Source: an uncultured Muribaculaceae bacterium
GTDB lineage: Bacteria > Bacteroidota > Bacteroidia > Bacteroidales > Muribaculaceae
Reading direction: 5' to 3'
Assembly (NCBI GenBank): GCA_910577585.1
Contig: CAJTNN010000015.1
Coordinates: forward strand, 41,373-63,605
DNA length: 22,233 nucleotides
The notes under the pieces: model-generated
The model's database searches: none
What the model was told of the DNA's origin: nothing
Seen by the model: only the letters and a program-made list of their open reading frames with translations
Part shown: positions 1 through 7,983 of the stretch, piece after piece
How the letters are laid out: each line of letters starts with the position of its first letter
Numbering within the stretch: position 1 is the first letter of the stretch
Program-made: the position numbers and the translations under genes

Positions 1-14
1 TCACTCAAAAAATC

Positions 15-44
15 CTCAAAAATAATGCATAGCTAATTTTTGAG
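15..44 (-). terminator. Intrinsic terminator of the parE-coaD-S41 operon
   Basis: Perfect 9-bp inverted repeat (CTCAAAAAT at 15-23, ATTTTTGAG at 36-44) with a 12-nt loop, lying downstream of the last minus-strand gene. Read on the minus strand the hairpin is followed by GATTTTTTGAG, a T-rich tract. The stem is AT-rich, so it is weaker than the terminator at 7354-7391, but position and orientation fit the end of the operon. Confidence 0.6.
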
Positions 45-78
45 AGATACTTATAGGCTTCTAAGTTGACTTGCCCGG

Positions 79-666
79 CTATTCCGCCCAGACTCCCAAC
101 AAAGATATCTCCACCCCGAAAGGCATTCCACCCTTTCGGGGTGGTCGGCTTTTATGGTAGTAGAGTGTGTTCTGACGGTCGAAAGTAGCGATGTCGGCCA
201 TGCGGGTCTCACCCTGCGGAATATCGATGGGGAGCGTCAGTTCGCGGCGGTGCAGCATGCGCCCCTGCAGATCGGAATATGTGATGCGCAGGCGCAGGGC
301 GGTGATGTGAAGGTCAGAACCATTGACCACGTGGAAGGTCTCGCGCCGCGACGAAGCCGGCTTATCAAACCCCGCAAAAGATATAACATCTCTCATCGCC
401 TCAAGCCCTATCGAATCGAGCTGCAACGCTCCCGACATCGAGTTAGGGTCAACACCATTGTCAGATAGGCCACCTGCAGAGGAGGCCGACGACTTGGCAT
501 CGGCTCTCTTGCGTGACGATTTAGAGTCAGCTGCCGTACTCTTCTCAGTGCGCACCTTAAGCTTCACCTTGCGTGCCGCGCACTCAGCTGCAGGTATTGC
601 GGATAGCATCGCCGCCGCAGAGATTGCGAGCAGCAGAGGTCGGACAATTTGTGTGATATGCATCAT
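79..666 (-). CDS. Secreted protein of unknown function (about 195 aa)
   Basis: I do not recognise a named family. The protein begins with a clear signal peptide (MMHITQIVRP, then an Ala/Leu/Ile core, probable cleavage after AECA). A low-complexity Lys/Ser/Ala-rich linker of about 40 residues follows, then a C-terminal domain of about 110 residues with alternating hydrophobic stretches (SDLHITALRLRITYSD, GRMLHRRELTLP). That domain resembles the small extracytoplasmic Ig-like (FxLYD-type) folds seen in many Bacteroidetes secreted proteins, though this is a pattern impression only. I chose the ATG at 666 because it starts at the signal peptide. A TTG at 708 would overlap the upstream stop codon and add 14 residues before the signal sequence. 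It is the last gene of the operon. Its 3' end contains a perfect 12-bp inverted repeat (see 111-144). Confidence 0.7.
   Translation of the reverse strand: MMHITQIVRPLLLAISAAAMLSAIPAAECAARKVKLKVRTEKSTAADSKSSRKRADAKSSASSAGGLSDNGVDPNSMSGALQLDSIGLEAMRDVISFAGFDKPASSRRETFHVVNGSDLHITALRLRITYSDLQGRMLHRRELTLPIDIPQGETRMADIATFDRQNTLYYHKSRPPRKGGMPFGVEISLLGVWAE
111..144. repeat. 12-bp perfect inverted repeat inside the 3' end of a coding region
   Basis: CCACCCCGAAAG at 111-122 is repeated in inverse at 133-144 (CTTTCGGGGTGG), with a 10-nt loop. It lies within the last 20-30 codons of the secreted-protein gene, about 70 bp before the likely terminator. On the mRNA it would form a stable GC-rich stem. No T-tract follows, so I do not call it a terminator. 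Confidence 0.7.
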
Positions 667-704
667 GACAGTGAGGATAAAGAGATACTTAGAGGAAGAA
701 CTGG

Positions 705-1322
705 TCAAAGATATCGTGGCCTGCGGGGCGACGAATCAAGATTGCCGTCATATTCAGGATACTTCCGGATCCACCCTTCGGGCAGCTTGTCGAGCGGGTC
801 AGAATTGCGCATGCGCACATTGATGCGCAGCTTATTCCACAGAACCGGCAGAATCAGCCCCGGCGAGAAGTTGAGCTTCAGTTTCGGCATCTCGATATAG
901 AGAGCATTCCCCGAATCAGCAAGCGTGGCCAACCCCGTGCGCGGCATTGCCGGGAGCCCATCAGCTATGTGCGAGCAGAGAGTGATTTTGAAGCGTCGCG
1001 AATCAGCCGACTCCTCCAGTTCACCGATCTTCATGCCCGGCCAAAGGCGGCAATCAGTAGCCTCAGCCACAAACACCAGCTTATGTCCCTTCCTCAGCGG
1101 GTCGGCTATCACCAGCAGCGCCACCTCATCAGCCGGATACTCCCATACACCCTCTACAGGGTCGAGCGGCCTCTCAGCCAGCCACTCCCTCAAAGCTCCC
1201 ATATCAGTGCATGCCTCAGCCGGGAAGCCGGCATCGGCAAAGTCCGACTCAGCCCCCGCAGCGGGCAGCATCGCTATGACAGCGAGTAGTAGCGTCAGTA
1301 GAGTGGGGAGCAGTTTTGACAT
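705..1322 (-). CDS. Secreted hypothetical protein, 205 aa
   Basis: No family recognised. Residues 1-24 form a signal peptide (MSKLLPTLLTLLLAVIAML, cleavage near AGA-ES), so the protein is exported. The mature part is about 180 residues and mixed alpha/beta in character. It contains the segment EGVWEYPADEVALLVIAD, which reads like a short beta-domain start in which a variant of a W-x-YP motif precedes a hydrophobic strand, and a basic, proline-containing C-terminal tail (PEGWIRKYPEYDG, SSPRRPRYL). It follows the DUF3078 gene by 51 bp and precedes another small secreted protein, so the three probably share a transcript and may act together in the envelope. The start is an ATG directly at the signal peptide. 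Confidence 0.7.
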   Translation of the reverse strand: MSKLLPTLLTLLLAVIAMLPAAGAESDFADAGFPAEACTDMGALREWLAERPLDPVEGVWEYPADEVALLVIADPLRKGHKLVFVAEATDCRLWPGMKIGELEESADSRRFKITLCSHIADGLPAMPRTGLATLADSGNALYIEMPKLKLNFSPGLILPVLWNKLRINVRMRNSDPLDKLPEGWIRKYPEYDGNLDSSPRRPRYL

Positions 1323-1373
1323 GTGAGCAGTTGTAAAGGATATAAGTCATGTTGAGGATAGCCGGCTCGAGAA

Positions 1374-3038
1374 TCAAGGCTTCGTAGAGAACGTATAGCT
1401 CAGACCGAAGCTAAGAATCTCTTTCAGCATCCAGTAATGCCACTTCGAGGCGGCAAAATCGCCCGACGAATCATATCTCGGATGCAGATAGAGCTGGGTC
1501 GACAGGAATCGGGTGATATTGAAATTGAACGTATTCTCCCAGTCAGCCTGAAAATAATGATAATCAGTGAAGAGGAACACGCGCGACTTCCACGAGATAT
1601 TCGATGTGATGTCCCAGTTAAGGGTCAGCTCCGCATTCGAACCGAACTCGCTGCGGGTGTGGCGTCCGGCCTCGATGTTGAATTGAGTCGGGTCGACACG
1701 CCGGGTATTCATGCAAGCCTTCAGATTATATGATATAGGCGCGATTGATGCCGAGAACTTCAGAGTGTCGTGGCGCTTGCTCAGATTATAGGTCATACCG
1801 AGACCCATGTTGAGGTCGGCCGGCGACAGAAACGACGAACTCATCACATACGAATCAGCCGGGAAGGCGTTGAAGAACTGCGTCTTGAACTGAAGCGTAA
1901 AAGAATAGAACCACTTCTTGAACGCCTTCACACCCATCTTCAGGTTATACTGCAGCTGATCTTGCGAGATGGAATATTTATGCAGCGCGTCGCTGCTGTT
2001 GGAGTTGACGGCGAGTTTATAGACCAGATTGCTGGTGAAGAGCAGGTCAGGGTGAAAGACAGTGTTGAGCGCCACATCCCAATTGAAATTGAAGAGCAGC
2101 GCCAGATAATCATTTCCCCCCTGATACCAGTTATGGCTGATATAGGCCTGCGAGAACTGCAGACCGGTGTTGAAGGTATGCAGCCAATGCACCCGGCGCT
2201 GCTCAGTGTCGGGCAGCATAGCCTCATCGGCCTTGATCATAGGCAGATTCTGCCGCATCAGCATTGCCTGCAGGCTCATGTCATCATCAGCCAGCTTCGG
2301 AGGCACCGGCAACTGCCAATAGGCATAGCTGATGCGCTCCGGATACTGCATCATGTAGCGATACTCCATATCACCCCTCATGCGGTAATCCTCCTGCATC
2401 ACACGCAGCCATCCGGGCTTGACGTTGAATGCCGGCGGCTCAGCCATCTCCTCATCCGGGCGCACGGCACTCCGATGTGCCAGAGCCGCTTCCGCAATCG
2501 TGTCAGCCGGCGAAATGCTCAGCAGCTCATCACCCTCCTCGAGGAGAGTGGCGTCGAGCGGTTCGGAATAGAGTATACCCGCGAAGCGGTCAGTATCGTA
2601 AGCGCCCGCCTTGGCATTCATCCTGAACTTATATTCCGGCAGCTCCACCACCCGCAGGGGGAGATAACGCAGACCCTTGAACACCAGCGGACTCCCCGTG
2701 GCCGGATAGGTGTGGCCATAATAACGCTCCACCACCTCATCTCGGCTCACCTCCGCCATCGAAGAGGCCAGCCGAGCAGAATCGCGCCGCGTCATGAATC
2801 GCTCTATCTCAGAGATAGAGATATCCTCGCCCTCCTGCTCCAGAAGCCAACGCAGCAGCTCCCGGCGACCGGACTCCTGTTCAGGTTCCTCAATCTCCTC
2901 AGGGTCGGGCGAGGTTGAAGTGGCCGGCTGCGGACGGTTCCAAATCAATCTTGCTGACTCCGCACCGCATGCATCCGCACTGTGTATAGCCATGGCTGCC
3001 ATCAGAGAGGCAGGCAGCAGAAGATGTGAGACTCTCAT
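1374..3038 (-). CDS. DUF3078-family outer-membrane beta-barrel protein
   Basis: 554 aa with an N-terminal signal peptide (MRVSHLLLPASLMAAMAIHS, cleavage near residue 20-26). An acidic/proline linker follows (about 30-55), then a charged, largely helical region (about 55-265). From about residue 270 to the end the sequence alternates aromatic and polar residues in strand-length blocks (LHTFNTGLQFSQAYIS, NWYQGGNDYLALLFNFNW, LQYNLKMGVKAFKKWFYSFTLQF). It ends in a final amphipathic strand, SFGLSYTF. The WYQGGND motif and strand pattern match DUF3078, a Bacteroidetes barrel family of unknown function, as I know it. The start codon overlaps the stop of the upstream S41 protease gene by one base (TAATG), which suggests translational coupling and perhaps a protease/outer-membrane pair. 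Function is otherwise unknown. Confidence 0.8.
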   Translation of the reverse strand: MRVSHLLLPASLMAAMAIHSADACGAESARLIWNRPQPATSTSPDPEEIEEPEQESGRRELLRWLLEQEGEDISISEIERFMTRRDSARLASSMAEVSRDEVVERYYGHTYPATGSPLVFKGLRYLPLRVVELPEYKFRMNAKAGAYDTDRFAGILYSEPLDATLLEEGDELLSISPADTIAEAALAHRSAVRPDEEMAEPPAFNVKPGWLRVMQEDYRMRGDMEYRYMMQYPERISYAYWQLPVPPKLADDDMSLQAMLMRQNLPMIKADEAMLPDTEQRRVHWLHTFNTGLQFSQAYISHNWYQGGNDYLALLFNFNWDVALNTVFHPDLLFTSNLVYKLAVNSNSSDALHKYSISQDQLQYNLKMGVKAFKKWFYSFTLQFKTQFFNAFPADSYVMSSSFLSPADLNMGLGMTYNLSKRHDTLKFSASIAPISYNLKACMNTRRVDPTQFNIEAGRHTRSEFGSNAELTLNWDITSNISWKSRVFLFTDYHYFQADWENTFNFNITRFLSTQLYLHPRYDSSGDFAASKWHYWMLKEILSFGLSYTFSTKP

Positions 3039-4675
3039 TACTCTGAAGGTGAAAGAATGGTGGTGTAATCTTGCGAATTGATTATGTCGTAGGCCCTGCG
3101 GAAGATGGGGTCATGACGGTTGTAGACCTTGAAATATGTAGACTGGTCATAGAGGTCGCGGCCGATCAGCCCCTTTAGCGACATGGTGAAGAGCGGCAGC
3201 GAAGTCTTGAACTGCTCATCATCATACTCTATCCCCTCCTTAGCCGCCATCTCCTTCAGCTCATCAAGCAGAGATTCCGGCACCTCAAACGACTTGACGA
3301 ACGCATCGTCCGACTTGTAGAGCTTCTTGATCTCCTTGCGGTGGGCATCGACATATGATATCGCGCAACGGTTGATGAGCCCCTTGGCCATCACATTGCG
3401 GTAATATTTGGTAAACTCCGTAGTGTCGAGCGGCACGAAGCTGTCCGGAGTGATTCCACCCCCGCCATATACAGGACGCTGCAGCCGCAGAGTGCGGTAG
3501 ATGGTGGAGTCATTTCGCTTGATGCTATCCTCATGCATAAGCTCGCCATGATTGAAGCGCTCCTCGATATCCTTGCGGTAGGCATCGCGCTCACCCTTGG
3601 CGTAAGGCTTCTGTATGTCGCGCCCGGTGGGTGTGTAGTAATGTGCCACAGTGAGGCGTATCATAGATCCATCCGGTAGCGGAATGGGGCGCTGGACGAG
3701 CCCCTTGCCGAATGAACGTCGACCCACGACCACAGCCCGGTCATGGTCCTGCAGCGCACCCGCAGTGATTTCAGAGGCCGAAGCCGAATACTGATTCACC
3801 ATCACCACCAGCCGGCCGTCGGCAAAGAGCGGCTTGCGGCTCTTGGGGCTTGCGAAAGCATCGAAGCGCGGCGACTGCAATCCCTGGGTATACACAGCCA
3901 ACTCACCCGGATTGAGCAGTTCGCCAAGGAGCTCCACGGCCGCCTGCAGATAGCCACCCCCATTGTCGGTGAGGTCCAGAATCAGTTGCTGCATACCCTC
4001 CTTCGACAAGCGGCGCACCGCCTCGCGCACCTCATTGGCCGTCTCAGCCGAGAAGCGGCTGATTCTGATATATCCCGTAGAGGCATCCACCAGATAAGCC
4101 GCATCCACACTATAGATAGGTATGTCATCGCGTGTGATGCTGAAGCCGATGGTGTCGGCCGGAGCCCCCGGCTCATGGCGCAGGACCGTCACATCCACCA
4201 CTGTACCCTTCGGGCCGCGCAGACGCTTCATGATGTCGGAATTCTTCATCTTCATGCCGGCGATGACTGTGTCGTTGACCGCAATGATACGGTCGCCGGC
4301 CAGAATCCCCACGCGCTCCGAGGGTCCGCCATTGATGGTCTGGATTACATATAGAGTGTCGGAGGGCATGTTGAAGGTTATGCCGATGCCCGAGAAATTA
4401 CCCTGCAGCGGCTCATTAAGTTCGCGGGTCTCCTCAGGGGTCGAGTAAGCCGAATGCGGGTCGAGCTTCTCGAGCATCCCCTTTATGGCATCCTCCACGA
4501 GGCGCCCCTCATCGACAGTGTCAACATATAATTGCGCGATAGCCTTCTCAGCCATAAGCAGCTTCTGTTCGGGCGTGTCGGGCCGGAATGCCTGTCCGGC
4601 GGCCACCATGCCTGATGCGAGCAGCGCAGCTATGGCAAGAGGGAGCAGTATATTGAATTTATGCTTGTTGTTCAT
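3038..4675 (-). CDS. S41-family C-terminal processing protease (CtpA/Prc-like)
   Basis: 545-aa periplasmic or membrane-tethered serine protease. An N-terminal hydrophobic segment (about residues 8-28, ILLPLAIAALLASGMVAAG) is a signal sequence or anchor. A PDZ domain spans about 85-175 (GNFSGIGITF, GDRIIAVNDTVIAG, LRGPKGTVVDVTVLR). The S41 catalytic core follows, with the nucleophile in SASASE (Ser299) and the general base in SFGKG (Lys324). The 25-residue spacing equals that of E. coli Prc (Ser430/Lys455). The C-terminal 150 residues are a charged helical region typical of the Bacteroidetes members. The family cleaves C-termini or damaged envelope proteins; the substrate here is unknown. It starts 33 bp after coaD and shares a base with the DUF3078 gene. 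Confidence 0.93.
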   Translation of the reverse strand: MNNKHKFNILLPLAIAALLASGMVAAGQAFRPDTPEQKLLMAEKAIAQLYVDTVDEGRLVEDAIKGMLEKLDPHSAYSTPEETRELNEPLQGNFSGIGITFNMPSDTLYVIQTINGGPSERVGILAGDRIIAVNDTVIAGMKMKNSDIMKRLRGPKGTVVDVTVLRHEPGAPADTIGFSITRDDIPIYSVDAAYLVDASTGYIRISRFSAETANEVREAVRRLSKEGMQQLILDLTDNGGGYLQAAVELLGELLNPGELAVYTQGLQSPRFDAFASPKSRKPLFADGRLVVMVNQYSASASEITAGALQDHDRAVVVGRRSFGKGLVQRPIPLPDGSMIRLTVAHYYTPTGRDIQKPYAKGERDAYRKDIEERFNHGELMHEDSIKRNDSTIYRTLRLQRPVYGGGGITPDSFVPLDTTEFTKYYRNVMAKGLINRCAISYVDAHRKEIKKLYKSDDAFVKSFEVPESLLDELKEMAAKEGIEYDDEQFKTSLPLFTMSLKGLIGRDLYDQSTYFKVYNRHDPIFRRAYDIINSQDYTTILSPSE

Positions 4676-4708
4676 CAGATTTAAAATTTATGATTTTCTT
4701 AACCGCGA

Positions 4709-5194
4709 CTAATGTGTAGACTCGGCCGTGGCCAGACGCCTGCGGCACTCACTCGCGTCAGGCACCCATCGCGAGGTGTCGAAATGATTATGTTGCAACT
4801 CGCGCACCATCGATGATGATACCGCCGCCAACTCAGGCGATGCCGGGAGCAGAATGGTGTCAATGCCCGAAATCATGCGGTTGGCGTCAGCCAGCGACCG
4901 CTCATATTCAGCATCTATGGCGTTGCGGAATCCGCGAATGATAACCCCGGCACCTGTCCGGCGCACGGCATTGATGGTGAGCCCATCATAGCTCATAACC
5001 TCCACACCTGCCACCCCGTCGAGCAGCGACTTCAGAGTCGCCTCCCTTGCCGCGATATCGGCCGGGGTGGTCTTATGTTCGTTGTAGCCTATGCCCACGA
5101 CCACACCCTCCGGGAAGAGCGTCAGCGCACGCGCCAGCAGGTCGAGGTGGCCGGTGGTAAAGGGGTTGAAGCTCCCCGGGAAGAATGCCTTCAT
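4709..5194 (-). CDS. coaD: Phosphopantetheine adenylyltransferase
   Basis: 161 aa, the usual length. CoaD transfers AMP from ATP to 4'-phosphopantetheine, giving dephospho-CoA, the penultimate step of CoA biosynthesis in the cytoplasm. The nucleotidyltransferase signature is present at the N-terminus (PGSFNPFTTGHLDLL, with the T/HxGH-type motif). The substrate loop IIRGFRNAIDAEYE and the C-terminal SSSMVREL motif are also present. GSFNPFT has Asn where many family members have Asp, a mild variant. It lies 6 bp after parE and 33 bp before the S41 protease gene, so it is clearly within the operon. No separate promoter is visible. Confidence 0.96.
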   Translation of the reverse strand: MKAFFPGSFNPFTTGHLDLLARALTLFPEGVVVGIGYNEHKTTPADIAAREATLKSLLDGVAGVEVMSYDGLTINAVRRTGAGVIIRGFRNAIDAEYERSLADANRMISGIDTILLPASPELAAVSSSMVRELQHNHFDTSRWVPDASECRRRLATAESTH

Positions 5195-5200
5195 AGCTTA

Positions 5201-7255
5201 TCAGATTTCAGAATCATCCTCCACCACGAGGTTGTCGATGATGAAGTTCTGGCGGTCCATGGTGTTTTTGCCCATGTAGAACTCCAGGAGTTGCTCTACG
5301 GTGTCATCGCGATGCAGCTTGACAGTGTCGAGTCGCATGTCGGGTCCGATAAACTCAGCGAACTCCACATCATTAATCTCACCCAGACCCTTGAATCGAG
5401 TCAGCTCGGCATTGGCCCCGAACTTCTCGATTGCCGCCAGTCGCTCCTCATCGTTATAGCAGTAATATGTATCCTTCTCCCCCTCGGCGTCCGGCTCCTT
5501 CCGCTTCTTCGACTTTCCGGTGGGGCGTCGCGAAGTCTTCTTGTTGCGCACACGGAACAGGGGTGTCTGCAGAATATATACGTGCCCCTTCTTCACCAGG
5601 TCAGGATAGAACATCAGGAAGAAAGTGATCAGCAGCAGGCGTATGTGCATACCGTCGACATCGGCATCGGTGGCGATAATCACCTTATTGTATCGCAGCC
5701 CCTCGATGCCATCCTCGATATTCAGCGCGGCCTGCAGCAGATTGAACTCATCATTCTTATAGACCACCTCCTTGGTCATGCCAAACGAATTCAGCGGTTT
5801 GCCTCGCAGAGAGAACACCGCCTGAGTCTCGGCATTGCGCACCTTAGTGATGATTCCGGCGGCCGACAGACCCTCGGTGATGAAGATTGAAGAATCCTCG
5901 CGTCGGTCGACCTTGGCATTCTGCGGCAGCGTGTCGTTGTAGTGCCAGCGGCAATCGCGCAGATTCTTATTGTGCAGGCTCACCTTCTTGGCCTTCTCGC
6001 GGGCCAGCTTCGCCACCCCTGCCATAGCCTTGCGCTCCTTCTCAGACGCAGCTATCTTGCGCAGCATCACCTCAGCAATGTCGGTGTGTTTATGCAGATA
6101 GTCGTCGAGCGCCTTCTTGATGAAATCGCCTATGAACTTATTCACCGTCGGAGCATCCTCCTCGGGAGATATCTTTGTCGAGCCGAGCTTGGTCTTGGTC
6201 TGCGATTCAAACACCGGTTCCTGCACCCTTACGCTCACCGCCGCCACAATACCGTTGCGGATATCGGAGAACTCATAGCCCTTGCCCGAGAACTCCTTGA
6301 TGGTGCGGGTGACATGCTCTCGGAAAGCCGTCAGATGGGTGCCACCCTGCGTGGTGTTCTGGCCGTTGACAAAGCTATAGTATTCCTCGCCATACTGGTC
6401 GGTGTGGGTGAGCACCACCTCGATGTCGTCACCCTTCAGATGGATGATGGGGTAGAGGGGTTCAGATGTGAGGCGGTCCTTCAGCAGATCCTCCAGACCA
6501 TGGCGCGAGATATAGCGTCGACCATTCAGATATATTGTCAGGCCCGTGTTGAGATAGGTGTAGTTATTCACCATCGTCTCCAGGAAATCCATATTGAACG
6601 CATAGCCCTTGAAGAGTTCGGGGTCGGGATGGAACTTCACCATCGTGCCATTAGGCTCAGTGGTGGGGAGCTGCTCGGTGTGCTCCTTCAGATAGCCGCG
6701 CTCGAAGTGGCATCTCACCATCTTCTTATCGCGGAAAGACACTACCTCACACTCCGTAGAGAGAGCATTGACCGCCTTCAGGCCCACACCATTCAGGCCC
6801 ACAGATTTCTGGAAATTCTTGCTGTCGAATTTGCCGCCTGTGTTGATTTCAGAAGCCACCTCCCTGACTTTTCCCAGCGGTATGCCACGGCCATAGTCGC
6901 GAATCGACACATTCCCCTCGGCATCGACATCGATATCGATGCGCTTACCGGCTCCCATATTGAACTCATCGATAGAGTTATCCACCACCTCCTTAAGCAG
7001 CACATATATGCCATCTTCGGCATGCGAGCCATCACCGAGTTTGCCGATATACATGCCCGGGCGGCGCCTGATGTGGATATTCCACTCAAGCGTCTGTATG
7101 GCATCTTCATTATAATCTGTCTCTATCAGCGCCGGGGTCTCGATGTCATCATCCTCCTCAATATTTTCAGGATTGGTGTATACCTCCTCGATGGCCGGAG
7201 TCGCATCTGAAGTCTGTTGAGAATCAGTGAAGTCAAAAAGATTCGAATCGTTCAT
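5201..7255 (-). CDS. parE: DNA topoisomerase IV subunit B (type IIA topoisomerase, ParE/GyrB family)
   Basis: About 684 aa. ATPase subunit of a type IIA topoisomerase; with ParC (not in this window) it decatenates and relaxes chromosomes. It has an acidic N-terminal extension, a GHKL ATPase domain (EVVDNSIDEF, DYGRGIPLG, GLNGVGLKAVNALS), a transducer domain, and a TOPRIM domain with the DxD motif (ATDADVDGMHIR) followed by FKGLGEIN. An internal basic insert (KKTSRRPTGKSKKRKEP) is notable. The usual EGDSA TOPRIM motif reads EGLSAAG here (Leu463), an unusual change at a position linked to quinolone response in GyrB/ParE. I chose the ATG at 7255; an in-frame start at 7300 would add 15 weakly conserved residues and cannot be excluded. 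First gene of the operon with coaD. Confidence 0.92.
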   Translation of the reverse strand: MNDSNLFDFTDSQQTSDATPAIEEVYTNPENIEEDDDIETPALIETDYNEDAIQTLEWNIHIRRRPGMYIGKLGDGSHAEDGIYVLLKEVVDNSIDEFNMGAGKRIDIDVDAEGNVSIRDYGRGIPLGKVREVASEINTGGKFDSKNFQKSVGLNGVGLKAVNALSTECEVVSFRDKKMVRCHFERGYLKEHTEQLPTTEPNGTMVKFHPDPELFKGYAFNMDFLETMVNNYTYLNTGLTIYLNGRRYISRHGLEDLLKDRLTSEPLYPIIHLKGDDIEVVLTHTDQYGEEYYSFVNGQNTTQGGTHLTAFREHVTRTIKEFSGKGYEFSDIRNGIVAAVSVRVQEPVFESQTKTKLGSTKISPEEDAPTVNKFIGDFIKKALDDYLHKHTDIAEVMLRKIAASEKERKAMAGVAKLAREKAKKVSLHNKNLRDCRWHYNDTLPQNAKVDRREDSSIFITEGLSAAGIITKVRNAETQAVFSLRGKPLNSFGMTKEVVYKNDEFNLLQAALNIEDGIEGLRYNKVIIATDADVDGMHIRLLLITFFLMFYPDLVKKGHVYILQTPLFRVRNKKTSRRPTGKSKKRKEPDAEGEKDTYYCYNDEERLAAIEKFGANAELTRFKGLGEINDVEFAEFIGPDMRLDTVKLHRDDTVEQLLEFYMGKNTMDRQNFIIDNLVVEDDSEI

Positions 7256-7327
7256 TGGTCGGGAAAAATCAGTTTGTGAGCTGCATCGCTCCCCGGGCAT
7301 GGCCGAGGTGCCACAGCTTCAATATAG

Positions 7328-7335
7328 CAAAGTTA
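7328..7335 (-). promoter_or_regulatory. Candidate -7 box of the parE operon
   Basis: The minus strand reads TAACTTTG, an exact match to the Bacteroidetes -7 consensus TAnnTTTG, between the ispF terminator and the parE start. I see no TTTG at the ideal 19-21 nt upstream spacing (the nearest is 12 nt away), so this is a half match. It would give a 5' leader of about 65 nt to the ATG at 7255. Confidence 0.45.
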
Positions 7336-7353
7336 ATAAAAAAAGTGCAAAAA

Positions 7354-7391
7354 TCCTCACATCGTCCCCGATAAAGGGGTTGATGTGAGGA
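7354..7391 (-). terminator. Intrinsic terminator of the T9SS/ispF operon
   Basis: Perfect 10-bp inverted repeat (TCCTCACATC at 7354-7363, GATGTGAGGA at 7382-7391) with a nested CCCC/GGGG pairing at 7366-7369 and 7376-7379. It lies 24 bp downstream of the ispF stop. On the minus strand it is followed by TTTTTGCACTTTTTTT. This is the clearest terminator in the window and separates the T9SS cluster from the parE operon. Confidence 0.88.
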
Positions 7392-7415
7392 CTATAAGTA
7401 TTTAGACCCGTAGAA

Positions 7416-7901
7416 TCAGGCTTTGCAGAGCAGGGCAGTGGCCTGTGCGGCGATACCCTCTTCGCGGCCCGTGAAGCCGAGGCGCTCGGTGGTGGTGGCC
7501 TTAACCGACACGCAGTCCTCAGGCACTCCCGTCACTTCAGCCAGCTTCATTCTCATCGCATCGATATGCGGGCGGAATTTAGGGCGCTCCGCCATGATGG
7601 TGATGTCGAAATTGGCTATCGTCCAACCCTTTTCGGCAATCAGCGCGCACACATGGCGCAGCAGAATCTTCGAATCTATCCCCTTGTAGCGCGGGTCAGA
7701 GTCAGGGAAGAGCTTGCCGATATCGCCCAAAGCCAACGCACCGAGCAGGGCATCGCACAGAGCGTGGATAGCCACATCAGCGTCGCTATGGCCCAGCAGC
7801 CCCAGACTATGCGGAATCTCAATGCCGCAGATCCATAGCGGGCGGTCGGCCACGAGGCGATGGACATCAAAACCACTTCCTATTCTGAAATTGCATGTCA
7901 T
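7416..7901 (-). CDS. ispF: 2-C-methyl-D-erythritol 2,4-cyclodiphosphate synthase
   Basis: 161 aa, normal length. IspF converts CDP-ME-2-phosphate to MEcPP in the cytoplasmic MEP isoprenoid pathway. The zinc ligands are visible as Asp12 and His14 (SGFDVHR) and His46 (HSDADVAIHAL). The C-terminal signature TTTERLGFTGREEGIAAQA is intact. The ATG at 7901 precedes the conserved FRIGSGFDVHR directly. It follows porV by 82 bp with no promoter I can see. The porV-ispF adjacency is known from Porphyromonas, so this is conserved synteny rather than a functional link to secretion. The operon terminator follows immediately. Confidence 0.96.
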   Translation of the reverse strand: MTCNFRIGSGFDVHRLVADRPLWICGIEIPHSLGLLGHSDADVAIHALCDALLGALALGDIGKLFPDSDPRYKGIDSKILLRHVCALIAEKGWTIANFDITIMAERPKFRPHIDAMRMKLAEVTGVPEDCVSVKATTTERLGFTGREEGIAAQATALLCKA

Positions 7902-7983
7902 TGTCGGTCAGTATTTTTTTAACGACTTCAATTGGAGGTTCAGGAGCTTTAAACAACCATAGGGTGACATAAACTGCCGGGCA

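Noticed and set aside
1770..2918. Open frame of about 382 codons on the plus strand opposite the DUF3078 gene
   Set aside because: Antisense shadow; the minus-strand protein has a signal peptide and beta-barrel pattern, while the plus frame is His/Arg-rich and featureless.
5942..7210. Open frame of about 422 codons on the plus strand opposite parE
   Set aside because: Antisense shadow of a well-supported topoisomerase gene; no motif or promoter of its own.
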